In this document: one piece after another, positions 10,796 to 24,700 of the stretch
Layout of the letters: the number at the start of each line of letters is the position of its first letter
How positions within the stretch are numbered: the stretch's first letter is position 1
From: Mactromeris polynyma
Taxonomy: Eukaryota; Mollusca; Bivalvia; Venerida; Mactridae
DNA: 64,000 nucleotides
NCBI GenBank assembly: GCA_032209605.1
Contig: JASFXZ010000074.1
Span: forward strand, 434,001-498,000
Direction of reading: 5' to 3'
Notes under the pieces: model-generated
What the model saw: the letters and a program-made list of their open reading frames with translations, nothing else
What the model was told of the DNA's origin: nothing
Database searches by the model: none
Translations under genes and position numbers: made by a program

Positions 10796-10976
10796 TCCAG
10801 AATGAAATTGTCACGAGTTATCTCCCTTTTCCCTTCTAGATTTCTCTCCCTTTATTCCTCCTATAGTATACGTAATATTTAGTACAAGAAGTCTAACGCT
10901 TTTCACACCTCAGAAGGGATAAAGGGGAGAAACTCTAGTAGAGAAAAGGGAGAGAACTCGTGACAATCTCCCGACG
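10796..10976. repeat. fold-back element family B, intact copy
   Basis: The arms are AATTGTCACGAGTTATCTCC and GAGAACTCGTGACAATCTCC, inverted. An inner inverted pair, CCCTTTTCCCTTCTAGA / CTAGTAGAGAAAAGGGAGAG, surrounds a TA-rich loop. A triplicated GCAGTGGGGGC motif follows at 11077-11107. Confidence 0.75.
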
Positions 10977-12551
10977 GCGTATTAGCTTCAAACTTTCAGA
11001 GTACAACAACCTACATTTATAGATAACTATAGAGGTATTTTCGCCGGGTTTTTTTATACATTCGTTTCACAAAGTGCAGTGGGGGCGCAGTGGGGGCGCA
11101 GTGGGGGCTATACATTTGTTTGCGTCTCTACTTGTCCTGTCGTATTTTACTAACCGTTCAATATCTTAAGACGTTTTGTAGGAACAGCAGTGAAATTTTG
11201 CACTGCAGAAAGTCCAATCCCAAAGCACATAACTTATATTTTCTATGATTTAAATATATTAAGAATTAGAGTATATTGAGGGATAAGTCCAAGATTCTAG
11301 CAACGGTATTTGCATCCGAGTTGTCACAGTCTTGTCAGGAACCTCTGTTTCATGCAATTTTAAACATAATTTGAAATTTGGGCTGGCTCTGAACCAAATT
11401 CACGAATTCTGTACTTTACAATTGTCACGGGAGCTGGACTGTGGTATGCAAATGTGCTTGTCACTTTTCGTACATGTTTACCTAAACCATGTATGCAAGC
11501 GTCCGATGCCGGTATGTTCTATCCTGACCTACGCGCAGAGTATAAAGCATCATCATAGGAAACACCTGTATCGGACTCGTGTTTTACAGTTCAATGAAAA
11601 CGTTTAAGAAAAGTTACGATGCAGTGTTTTAGAGTATGTCTGTGTGAAGGCATTTACATGCCATTTTCTTAAAATTATTAAATAGCATATTTTGATAGAA
11701 AATCTGTTAAGGTGGTTGGGGATAGGTGGGGGATTCGTGTACTGTGAATATATTTCCAGTTTATATGTTTGTGGTGGCAATGATATAAACTATTCAAGAC
11801 GTAAAATTATGCATGTATTTCAATTAAATATTTTATTCTATGTATCATATTGTGACAATAATATACATGTACATATATTGAGAACTAATTACAGGCTAGA
11901 CAGTTGGTTCATACGTACTTATTACAAAGTCAAACGATGAACATTCACATCACATTTATGGATCACGGTTACTCGGGAGAAAGCAACATATGGACGCAAC
12001 GAATTATGTCATACTGTTTTTTATATTTTTGTTGAGTTTCAACCTTAAGTCTAACAGAAAAACTGAACAGTTTTCACTCACCACTTTCATACATGCAAGT
12101 TATTGAAATATTTACAGAAACATACGTAAATACGCCATAGTTATAACTACCCTTGGAGATTTTTAAAATTACGAAAATGTTTTTTTGGCTCCAAGAGCTG
12201 AAAACCTAGGCGCACGCTGCCGCTTAACAAAAATATAAAACGACACGGCCTTACTGAATGATTCAATTAAATACATAAGTTATTTCAAAAGTGGAAATAT
12301 GTTTAAATTATAACGAAATGACTTTTTACCGAATAATAGACAGATATGACGACATATTGATATTGCTATGTAATTTCACCAGTTTAAATGGTCACACTTG
12401 AAAAACATCTGCATCAACACTCATATGCACTTATAAGCGTATACACTTGCACCAACCATTCACAGTTGCACACACACATACATGTGTGCCTTCGCAAGTC
12501 ATGCACGCACTCAATACAAAAGTTATCTTCGCAGATTCATGTAAGCTGAAA
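10977..12551. other. intergenic spacer between channel 3' end and protease
   Basis: The plus-strand frames 11332-11607 and 11692-11940 lack recognisable motifs. This is probably channel 3' UTR and spacer. A TG/CA-rich patch lies near 12465-12490. Confidence 0.4.
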
Positions 12552-12744
12552 TCACATCTTTTCTAGAAGTCGCGCGAGATCATGCGGAGATTTTACGAGT
12601 CTTGGGCCTCGTTTTGGTTGAACTTTAAGTTCCGGTTGGTCCGGTTCGGAATAAATATGTCTAGGCACAGAGGGTTTGTGTCCCAAAAGCAGCAGTATAT
12701 TGTCAACAGTATCACAGAGCTGAGTTTCAAAATTATGCATTCGG
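12552..12744 (-). CDS. KCNH2/6/7 (erg): channel exon 14: C-terminal coiled coil and stop
   Basis: The acceptor ACGTTTCAG leads into [20 protein letters not shown], a heptad-like continuation of LDHLAH from the previous exon. This resembles the ERG C-terminal assembly coiled coil. A Pro- and basic-rich tail ([18 protein letters not shown]) and TGA at 12554-12552 follow. Phase 2 entry matches the 14550 donor. Confidence 0.82.
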
Positions 12745-15700
12745 CTGAAACGTAAGATAAATCAGAGGATTAGTAATGCTTTACTATGTATACTGAGCTT
12801 GACCGCCATTTTGAATGTTGACTACAAGTCGTTTCTACCGTTTTTTTCGACTATTGTCGAAGGTTCAAACCATTTGAATGATAAATTTTATGGTTTACTC
12901 AAAGCAAAATCAACAGGCCCCATGTTCATAAAGGATCAACTGATTTTGGTCATGTGAATCCATAAAAATATTTGACATTTTCGTGTAGCAATTGAACACT
13001 TTTTCCAGTACGTCTCATAAACTTGAACAAAACATACCCAAAACTTCTAATTAACATTGTGAACATGCAAATTTTCATCGAGTTGTTGAGAAATTAATTT
13101 AAATGACTATGGCCGAAACTGAGTCTAGATCAAAGCAGGAGCAATTTTCCAAAATTGGTCAAAACTTTTAATTTCTAAATCTTTCTTAAAAGAGGAGGTA
13201 TGCAGTAGCTTTAAGAAAATGTGTGAACTATTATTGGCAAGTTATAATATTTAATAATATTTGTGGTATATGTTATCTTAATTAAAATCTACAGATGATC
13301 ATGTATTCTATTGTTTCGTTTGAATTGCAAGCATAATTTTATCAGACAAATATTGCAAAACCGCAGACGATTGAAAATTGAAGTCTGGTGTTCACGAGAT
13401 GAAATTATGTTCGATATTTCGCCGAAACAATTTTGTTTAGCCTCTTTTAAATAAGTTACGTTATTTATGCTTTAATAAAAAATGTATTCATCTTCGGTGA
13501 TTATATTTGCATTATGGAATATTTGAGCGTTGCTATGGTATTTACAACCTCTTCTGTAAGTGTTGTCATTTCAAGAACGCATGTGATGTCACTATTTGCA
13601 AGCACGAAGCAATATGTACTCCATTTGATCACTTCGTTTTCATATTGCCATATGGGGCAAATAGTGCTTACTGTCAGTACATGGTGACGTCACATGTGAC
13701 ATATTTTCTGTAAAATTTAATAACGTCAGTCAAAGAAGATGTTGGAAATCGTACAGCGGCACTCATATTTATATAACTACATAGAACATATTTTTCATTT
13801 TTGTGTAGGAATGAACTAAAAATTAGTAAAATATTTCTTTAATACAGGTATAAGTACGCCCAGTTGAATTTAAATATCAACACATTTGATCGGTTACGTT
13901 ATACATAATACAGGACATTGCACGACTTGTCAAAAATCATGGAAATGATTAAACGTGTACCTACTGCAAACAAGTCTTAAGAAAATCGATAGTTTGTAAT
14001 CATAAATGTAATTTTTTTACAATGTATAAAATAAGATTGTTTAAGATTTTATCTGTAAAAAAATAACTAAAATGGCCTTCCCTTCTCGGCAATTGTGACG
14101 TCACGTTATTTATTATTGCACTAGTGAATTATCGACAATAATGCATTGGTGTTGGTACTTCATAAATAAATACACATCTGAAAATTTAATCATTTCATCA
14201 CTTTTGATTGATTCTGTGTTATGTAACTCCAAATATAGGTGATAGGAATAATTGAGTGTGGGACAAATCTCTAGTGAGATATTTTATGAAACCAGGCCCC
14301 GATTTCCCGAAGCATCTCAATCTGAGCTAAATCTCAGCTCAAATATTGTCTCAAATTGTTGAGATTCTTCTCAGCTCAGACCGGACTCAAAATGAAATAA
14401 ATCAGATTGAGATTTTTCTAAAAAAAATAAAGAGATGCAAATTGACAAAAGTCTGACTCTGTTTTGAGCCAAATCTCAATATTGAGCTGAGCTTTCTATT
14501 TGAGAAGTTTCGGGAGATCGGAGCCTGTGCGAGGGTAAAGTTGACTTACTGTGCCAAATGATCAAGTTTGCTGTCTATATCTTCAAGGTTAGAATAATGA
14601 ATGGAGTTATCAGGATTAGCTGTGTCACTAACGTCCAAGGATTGATGCTGCCCATCATTTGTACACCAGGAGGATCGATTTGTTCCACCGGAAGTTGAAT
14701 AATGTCCACCGGATATAGAATGTGCCATACACGTGCTGACTGGAATATGGACAAAATATTGAAATTTGTGCGCACCAAGATCTATATACATTATATCATT
14801 AAAAAGTTAATACATGTATGACCTGTGTACAAACTGACCAAACTCAATAATGAGATGATAATAATAATAAAGACCAGTTTTGTGAAGTCACTTAAGTGGT
14901 CTTACAATATGGGTTTTACTGTAATAATTTTGATATCAGCTCTAGACTACCGTTACATTTCTTCAAAGCAACACCCTTTCCTAGACGCAAGTGTTGATTG
15001 TTGTTTAAAGGTTATTGCTCTAGAGATGTTAAATTGATAGTAAATTCTTACAGCAGGAACACTTGATAATGTAATTGAAGAGAGTTCGGTGCTGAAGAGA
15101 GGGGCGCTCTGAAGAGTTTGCACTGTTTCGTACGAGTGATCATCAATTACTGAAAACAAATTTGTTTGCGATGCCCCGACTTATCCAACGAAATTGTCTA
15201 CAACTCTATTCAATATAAGGCTCTGTGAAGGACTTGTTTATGTCTAAAATCTATAACAAAATAACTTGTAAAATCTATATAAGATCAGGTACCTGCCCAT
15301 CCAATTAATTTGAGAAGGGTTGCCACAAACTATCATTAACACTACGTTAGGTAATGTGCATATTTGATCTTACAATAAACTCCCTGTACGATAGAATAAC
15401 TTCAACTTAAACCTTACCAGTTTCAACAGAAGCCTGTTGCTTTGGGGACGAGCTTCTATGATAAGCAGGATCACGTCGTCTGACTTTCTTTACTGTGTCG
15501 TCTGCAAATACAAACTACTATACACTCTCAACAAAAAATGCAAACCATAATTTCAATATGAACATGGTTGTATATCAAACATTGAAAATGAAATATGACT
15601 GGACTAGGCACCGAGTTATATAGTTCTGGATATTTGTATATCTACCTTGAGTTGACCTGTCTATGAATTCTATATCAATGTCACTGAACGCTTGTTCTGG

Positions 15701-18700
15701 CGATATCTCGATCGCCTTAGACTCTTGATCTTCTTCACCCATCTGTAGACCTTGACCATTTCTCCGTCTTCTCATCCCTGCACGTGATCCTCGCGCTTGA
15801 AGAAAGACAAAGAACACAAGGTCATTTAATCCACTAAAACAATGATATATATTCGTAAAAGCAACTTGTTCGAATTCAGTCAGTTGGGCACTGGAGAGAT
15901 TGTCACGAGCTCCCTCCATTTATCCCTTTTAGAGATCTTGCCCTTACCCCTTCTATAGTAGATGTATATATATAGTATTTTTATATATAAAGGGAGAGAA
16001 CTCTGGAAGGGATAAAGGGAAAGAACTCGTGACAATCCCCTGTAGTCGGGCACTTGTTGATTACGAGAACGTTGTCAAAAATATGTACACGAACACTTAT
16101 GTGAATGAAAATGTCAGAAAAAACTTTTAGATATACATGTACATATACTGCGTTCCCTTAGATATACGTATATTGCATTCAGCATTTTTAATGAACACAA
16201 TGCATGGATAAATCGAAACATCGCGACAGACGACTGTCAGGCACTGAGAAGGTTTTAAAATGAGTAAACATACGCAGTTCGGACCATATGTGTATCGGCA
16301 AGGAACTTGTCTGGTGTTCATTTTGATAACAGTTGATGTATATAGAAATAATTGTATTATAATCAATTTGCCAAGACAACAAACACGCAACATAATTGAG
16401 CGCCGCTGTACGATTTCCAAACTCTTCTTTAAATGACGTTATTTCCAGAAAACGTCACATGTGACGTCACCATGTACTGACAGTAAGCAATATTTGCCGA
16501 ATGTCGCAATATAAGAACGAAGTGACCATGTGGAGTAAATATTGTTTCCTGCTTACAAATAGTGACGTCACATGTTGTGTTTTCTTGAAATGACGTCACT
16601 TACAGAAGAGGTTGTAAATCCAATAGCAGTGCTCATATACTCGTTGTAAATAGTGTATAAATTTACCGTCACTGTCTGATTTCTTGCCTTTAGATTGCAT
16701 ATGTGGACGTTTCTGACGTATAAATTTAAGTGTTTCATCGTCTATCTTGGATTTTTTTCTCGTTTCAAATAAAGTTCCCTGAATGGTAAGAGGAACTCAT
16801 AGCATAAAGTCAATCATCGTGTATACATGTATACGACGTTACGATAAAAAAACTCACACATCGAAACAGATGGTGATTGTGTACATTCAGATAAACTAAA
16901 CATATTTTACGAAGACCAGTATGGTTTGGACATCCTGTCTCATTATAGATAGTAAAGGACAAATGTCCTATAATCCAAGTTTGCTGACTCATCTAAGATT
17001 ATTTTGTACTAAGTACAGTGCTAACATAGACCAATGGCAAAGATGCATTCTAAGACTGGTTTCATGACTTATAGAACAAAACTTAAGAACAAGATATTAC
17101 ACCCTTTTCTTACCCTTTTCAAATTAAATGTCACTTGTATTTTATCCATAAACTCTTTCGAGAACTCTGGGTACATATTTAACGTTTCTTTCAATACGTG
17201 TAGTTCAATTTTGTTGATATCACAATAACTCAATGCACGAACGAAGTACACAGATTTTCCTGAACTAGACAGATCCGTCAGGTCCCCTCCAAATATATCA
17301 TCTTTACCTGAAATTTATTATTATTTAAATTTCCTCACAGAATGCCTTTCTCTGGGGTAACATTTCCAACTTCCGTGTCAAGAGGAACAAATGGGCTTGC
17401 GACCGGAGATTTTTAAATTTTCAAGCCGAGATAAAATCAAATCTATTAATTAAACCTTTTCCCAGTTTAATGACAAACTTTTAAAGTATACATACACAAC
17501 AAAGGGTCTCAAATGGATCATCAATTGTAGTTGAACAATACATACCTAGCTGGAAGCTACTGACTATCAAACTAGGCCAATAACTTTTAAAAACTAATTC
17601 CAGCCATACTGAATATAGTACAAACGGTTGGGCATCGTGGAAACTAACTACAGATCCATTCCGTTACTCTCTTGAGTATCCGTCGATGGTTACATGTTAA
17701 TAGACGCTCAATGTTGCATGGGTTAGGTTGTTGTCTAAGGGAAGCAACTCATTACACCTAAACCATTCAAGCGAGGTAATTGATCAACTGCTCACATAGT
17801 CGTGATATTTAAATTATCATTAATGTTTTTTAACGTATTTTTGTATTTGAATTGAGAACATTTGATACCCACCTAATATAGCCATAACATTGTTTTCTGT
17901 AACGATCTCCAGTGATCCCCTGGCTATAAAGTACAATGCAGTCAGTATATCACCCGGATGTATAAGTGTGTCGCCAGGTGGCGCGTGAGTTGTTTTAAAC
18001 TGCATAGATAAGGCACGCAGACATCCTACAAATATAGAACACCATATTATACATATATCAGAAAAGTTAGAACATGAAAACATCATGCTACTAACAAGTA
18101 TATGAGCGTTGCTATGGGAATTATATCCTCTTCTGTAAGTGACGTCATTTCAAGAAAAGGCAACATGTGATGTCACCATTTGCAAACAGGAAACAATATT
18201 TCCTCCATATGGTCACTTCGTTTTCCTATTAGCATATGGGGCAAATATTGCAAACTGTCAGTACATGGTGACGTCACATGTGACGTTTTCTTGAAATGAC
18301 GTCACTTAAAGAAGAGGTTGGAAATCGTAGAGCGGCGTTCATATATACTTCACGCCATTTAAAACGCAAGTATTTGAACTAGGCGCCATTTTGTAGTACC
18401 AACTGTCAAAAGCGTGTTAGAGTTGTCAATGTGTTAATTCTTGTTCGAAGCTGTTTTAAACTCTAGTCCAATTATTTCTTATTTCATTATTGATTAATTT
18501 TATGAAATTATGTTTGAGAAATAAAGAATAGTTTTGCCTTTGTCATGTCACTTTATTTATATATGAGCAATGTTGTGTTGCGTTTTTAATGGCGTTAATG
18601 TTTTTATATATGTCATATTTAAACCCCTGGGCGACATTGTGGTCGATGGATAGTGTCGACTCGAAGGCTGTGAGTTTGAATCCCACCGTAGACGAGGGGG

Positions 18701-21700
18701 AATCGCGAACTTAACAATCATTAATTTAGGCTCGAGTCCCTGATAGTAACTAAGCAATCAGGCAACGACAGTGATTAATGCCCGTTGTAATATATTCAGG
18801 CTGTCAAGTGGGCCCTACTTTTCGTTACTTTTTAACTTGCTCCCTATTTTGTCTTGAAATAGGCCTACTTACCCTCATTGTTTTCATATCTGAGGTCAAA
18901 ACTCAAATTTGTTTTCTACTCATGAAACACGGAGGTCTAATCATGGAAAATGAACTGTGCGATGAATTTTTATCATTTAGATATTCCAAAAGTTAGGAAT
19001 CATCCCTCTTATCTCTACTCTTAGGCATTAAAATCCCTACTTTTGTCCTACTTTAAAAAAAAAATAGCCATATTGTATCCGTAATTTTTGAAAAGAGATG
19101 AGTTGACAGCCTCTATATTGTCTCATAACTGATATAGAATAAATACGTTTCAATTTGAATAAACCGCTAAACGAGCATCGGCAGCACCATATGACATATT
19201 CTCCGTTCCACAACAAAGTGAGCGTCCGATGGTGCTAAAACGACATCCTTTCAATATGTTTTGAGTTACCCCTAACAATTTTTTGGGAGGGACGCTACGG
19301 TTTTCATATTATTAAGATATAACGTTTCTTTCAATACGTGCAGTTCAATTCTGTTGATATAACAATAACTCAATGCACGAACAAAGTAAACAGATTTCAT
19401 AAACTAGACAAGTCTGTCAGGTCCCCTCCAGATATATCATCTTTACCTGAAACGTGTGATGACTTATATCCCATTAAGATTTAAAAATATTTTTGAATAT
19501 ATTACTAATTTATGAAAACTGTAAAGCTTGCGTACAACATGTGTTATTCTTAACATATGTGACTAAATGTGTTAAGTAATGTGACAATGGTGACTGTACA
19601 CGAAATCAGATTGTCCATCATATACTTCACCTGTAGAAGCTTTCTGGAATGCTGGACAATTGTTGAGTAAGTTTCTGTTTAAATGTAGACATATATCAGC
19701 TTGCAGGCACTCGGGAAAACTCTTCAAAACCTGAAAAAGAAGTACAATATTGTATCTGCGTTTATCACGTAAATTGTTAAATGTTCCTGCTTCAATCTAT
19801 TGCAAGTACATACAATGCACATTCTTACAAATACCCTAGAGGATCGCGTTTACACCGACCGACCGTCTGAAACTGGCCACGATTCTATTAATTTGGCTTT
19901 TCCATTTTTTCACACATAACATTTTTTAAAATGTCTTAAAATCTAAGGCAATAGGAATGTCTTTTGAGTGAGTGTGGTCGTGACCTTTCCTTTGCGTTCT
20001 TGATTTAACTGAGACCCCAAACCCCGCTTGGGACTGTGAAAAAACAAGTTTTTTTTTATCTAATCCAATATAAAAAGGAGTCCCAATTTAAAGGGTCTCA
20101 CTGTTACCCGACGCTGTATCCCCTGGCGTAAATTGCTGGGTCCACGTGTCATATCTATAACATTTGTGATTCGGTCACCAGTGCGATTTTTTTGGACAAA
20201 CTCTCATAACTGAATTATCCGTCGGACAGCTTTGTGTGAGAAAATCAATAAATGAAGACTGGTTGTTCTATGTTGGTAAAACCATATATTAATGGTCATT
20301 TGATGACAAACTTAATGGAACAAAGTTACATTAACAAGATGGAATATATGTATGTTTGTGTCAAATTTGTCCCAAAGTGATAATTAAGAAACACTATATA
20401 ATTATGGTGATAAAATTGATCCTGTCACATACATTTTTTAGTATGTATACATTAATTGAAATATTTCACGAAAATATAAACCAAACTAAGTATAAAACAG
20501 TCGGTACATGTATAACGTACAGTAAAGCATAAAGAAAACTCATTAATAAGAATAATGTATGTATAGTAATAGTGTCATTACAGTAAAACCTTACGCAAGG
20601 ACCTCCTCAACATTATGACACTTCTCTATTTATACTGTATTTTCATGGACCAGGTTGCAATGTGTCTTCAGCATTTTAACTCAATACTCACACCACATCA
20701 ATGATAACCCCGATTTTCTTTGGAACTAATGGTGGTCTTATTACTGAGGTCTCATTGTATAATAAGAAACAACCAACTGCCTGTTAAATTTATTTTTGTT
20801 TTTGATGACAATTCATTGAAATCGTTTCTGTAGAAATTAATCATGAGATCATTAGAGGTTCGAACCCATGACCCCTACAACAACAGCGCCTACCATTGAA
20901 GTAATTGTGACTCTGTCAACCGCGCTACCTGGGGAATTAGACAAGTGTCTTTTTGTGTCTAATTCCCAAACCTAGAGCCAAGCATTTTGTCTAAATCCCC
21001 AGCGTTGGAGAATCGTCTTCTGACTTAAGTCCCGTGTATCCCCGCTGGCTCCCACCCCTGGAACAAAGTGCGTTTCTTCGCTCAAACTGCTCGCAAAATC
21101 TTGCAGTCACGGGTCGAATTTTGTGTTTTTTCCCAAACTTTCTAAAAATGCCGCCGAATAGATGGCACAGCTTTTTCACATTTTTTGAAAAAAAGTGAAA
21201 TAACAAATTGACTGACTAGAAATGTGTTGTGTGGTTCTACAATTCTAACTTATGTTGTAAATCATATTTGGTACTCTCATTTCGTCAAATAAAATACATT
21301 ATTTCCACAATGTAACGTTTAATTTGTGAATGCTTTTAGCACATTGGGAGTTACATTTAACACACGGATGACGTTATGATAATGTCACCTCACATGGTAT
21401 TCTGAAATTAACTTCTTCTGTGGCACACATCATATCAAACATTATGTAGGATTTGTAGGGTAAAGTTTGTAGAAATGCATGTTGTATAGAACAGTACGGA
21501 ATGCTGATGGTAGACTATGTATTACCTGTTCGTATTATTAAACGTGAACTCACAAATTGAAGGAATTCACAGGTCCCGAGTCCAAAAATGTGTATATCAA
21601 AAGTTAAATCGATAAGTTCATAATTCATGGTTTTGCGTTTCATGATATGATACAAAAAGAAGTTATCATGGTAACGATCTTTCGTAATAAACTAATCAAA

Positions 21701-24700
21701 AAAATATCACAAAATCATTTATAAATTAAGTGAGCAATAATAGATGAAGTAGAAATTCTAGAGTCTAAAATATGGCATATACGCTAAAAGTGTATTTTTT
21801 AGCCTTTTCACATCATTCATATAATATGCCATTATTTTATGACACTGCCTACTAACCCACTTTACTCTACATGAAATAAAAGACATTGGTACTTTGATTA
21901 CCAAGTTAAAGACAGAAAAAGCGCCACCATGCGGCGTACATGCGATTACCTTAAATAATTTCACAAAGCTGTTTAGTAAAAATGCCGGAAATAACTGTAG
22001 ACGTTTTAGACGAGTGAATTATCTGCCATTATCAGAATTGTTCACAGTCACGTGATGTCTTGACGTCATGCTATTACCATTAATGGCGAATTATTTCAAT
22101 AAATCATTATAACAACTGTACCAGCCAACGACAATGGGATACCATATAGTTAATTTAGATGCCGAATACAGTAAATGTGTACCGGTCCATTATATCTACA
22201 ATATCGTGATATCCATTAGGAAATGGACTTCAGACATTTTTCATCAAAGTTTCACATCAGACGACATTTATGTTATATTGAACGATGTACATTATTTTTG
22301 TTTCATTTTAAAACATTGACTCTCGTATATTTTACATTGAAATGGAACTTTCTTAAAGTGAAGTTATTTATGTGCCTCAATACTTATTCAAACAATCGGT
22401 GAATGTGGGTCATATCCCTAACAAACATGAATCTGATCTAACAAAACAAGGTAATGCATAAAGAAGTTTGGTTACTCTACCTTTAAAGACCCATCGAATT
22501 CAGGTCTATGCTTTTTTCTGTGCAGAATGTTTTGGTAACTAAAAACTATTAATATCTAAATAAACTAAGTCTAACTGCTGGCTCTTTTATGCAGAATGTT
22601 TTCCGTATCGTAAAAGCCACTTACACAATCATGACAATGTCTCCAAACAAAGACATCAGGGTAACACCAGCCTACGAGACATTCGGGTTTGATGCGGTGT
22701 TATGACACATATCTATGGTAATGGGGAGGAGAAGTAAGGAATTGTTTGGATGACCATCAAAAACATCCATTGAGAATTTAAGAGGACAACAAGGAAAGGA
22801 AAATGGATTGAATGGATGGATGGATGGATGCACCACATGTTAAGCTAAGAAAGCCGGTGGCCAATGGCCGCAATGGGGGGGAAAAGAACACGAATATTAT
22901 ATCAAGTCAAGGAACTGTACACGAGGAAAGGGAAACTTCTCATGAATATTAAACATAAATAGGAATAATAACTAACCAACAGTGCTATCATACATTATAT
23001 ACTTACTATGTTCATGTCAATCCCATTTGTGTAGGACCATGTATGTTGAAAGGATTCCTGTAAACGATTCGCCAGATTCTTCGGTAAATGGTGAAAGTTG
23101 ATAAATTCCTTAATACCCAGCATCTTCTCATGATATTCGTCAGAACCTTGATAAACCCTCATCATGATTGATGATACGTTACCAAATATGGCAGCGCTAA
23201 GTAGAGCTAAATATAGTAACAGAGATCGTACATTAAGTAAAGCTAAATATAGTAACATACTCGTATGTAAAATAAGTCCGGGCTAAATATAGTAACATAG
23301 ATTGTAAAATAAGTAGAGTTATATATAGTAACAGAGATCGTACATTAAGTAAAGCTAAATATAGTAACAAACTCGTATGTAAAATAAGTCGGGCTAAATA
23401 TAGTAGCAGATATTGTAAAATAAGTAGAGTTATATATAGTAACAAATTTGTTTCTCTCTAAAACTTATGAAAGCAACAATTTTTGTGGGGATGAGTAGGT
23501 AGGTCTGTAAGTTTCTAGATTTGTTTTGGGATTGTTTTTTTATCAGATTTTTGTATACGAACAGAGGAATCCTGCAAGAAAATGCCAAAACATGGAGTCG
23601 ATTGTTCATGAAGGGGCCTTATTTATTTTAGAGTTAACTGATTTTACAACAAGTTATCATAGATGTAACGCCATATTTCAAGAAGTATCTAAATATATGT
23701 TAAAATCTCTCATTTAGTTAACGTCCAACGGTATTTCTCTTGATCAAGATTTTCTTACCGTGGACAAAATTTGAGCGCAACATTTTGGTGGGTAATAAGG
23801 GAGATAGTAACTATAAGACGAAAGTCATACACAAGTCACACAATTATGCTAAACCATTTTTCTGTCTTCACTGAAGATGGTATGCAATATAACATCACGC
23901 AATAGCATTTATTTTAAATCATTTATCATAAGTATATCTATGCTTTTGATGTACATGTATGATTAATGACATCAACTGTCATCCCCTGACTTTTTCAGAA
24001 TTTCTAGTTACGGTGATAGAAAATTCCTACTTTCGTTTTGATGTCTAAAATTGGCCACATTCGGTTCAGTAACACGAATCAAGCTAGCAAAAATCATTTG
24101 GTGTAATGTAATGCAATCAGGGTAGTTTGAAACGGTCATAATATGACACGCCATGACATGTTTGGTCCAAATGTGGTATATGGGCGAACATTAGTTATTT
24201 GCAGTTTCTTGTACTACGACTTCTGTAGAATTATCAGAAATTGTCAATTTTGGGAAAAGACCATTTGAGCGCCGCTGTACAATTTCCATCCTCTTCTTTA
24301 AGTGACGTCATTTCCAGAAAACGTCAAATGTGACGTCACCGTGTACTGACAGTAAGCAATATTTACCCCATATGGCAATATGAAAACGAATTGACCATAT
24401 GAAGTAAATAGTGTTTCCCGCTTGCAAATAGTGACATCACATGTTGCGTTTTCTTGAAATGACGTCACTTACAGAAAATGTTGTAAATCCCATAGCAGCG
24501 CTCATTTATTATTGCAAATGTATGGATTTTCGTAACATCACCATAATACATGTATATTATAGACGTCTGAGAAGAGAAGAAAGTTGTCATTCCGCATTAA
24601 ATACACAACAGTATGATATATAGCTACTTACAGCCCAACATCATGGCAAATATTGAGAAGATCTTCTCAGCATTCGTGTTGGGTGACACATTACCAAACC

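Noticed and set aside
22812..22830. (GGAT)n microsatellite
   Set aside because: Ordinary short microsatellite, no special context.
23191..23200. Nearer TTAG acceptor for channel exon 5
   Set aside because: Gives the wrong phase with exon 4. The acceptor 10 bp further out restores [12 protein letters not shown], matching ERG S6.
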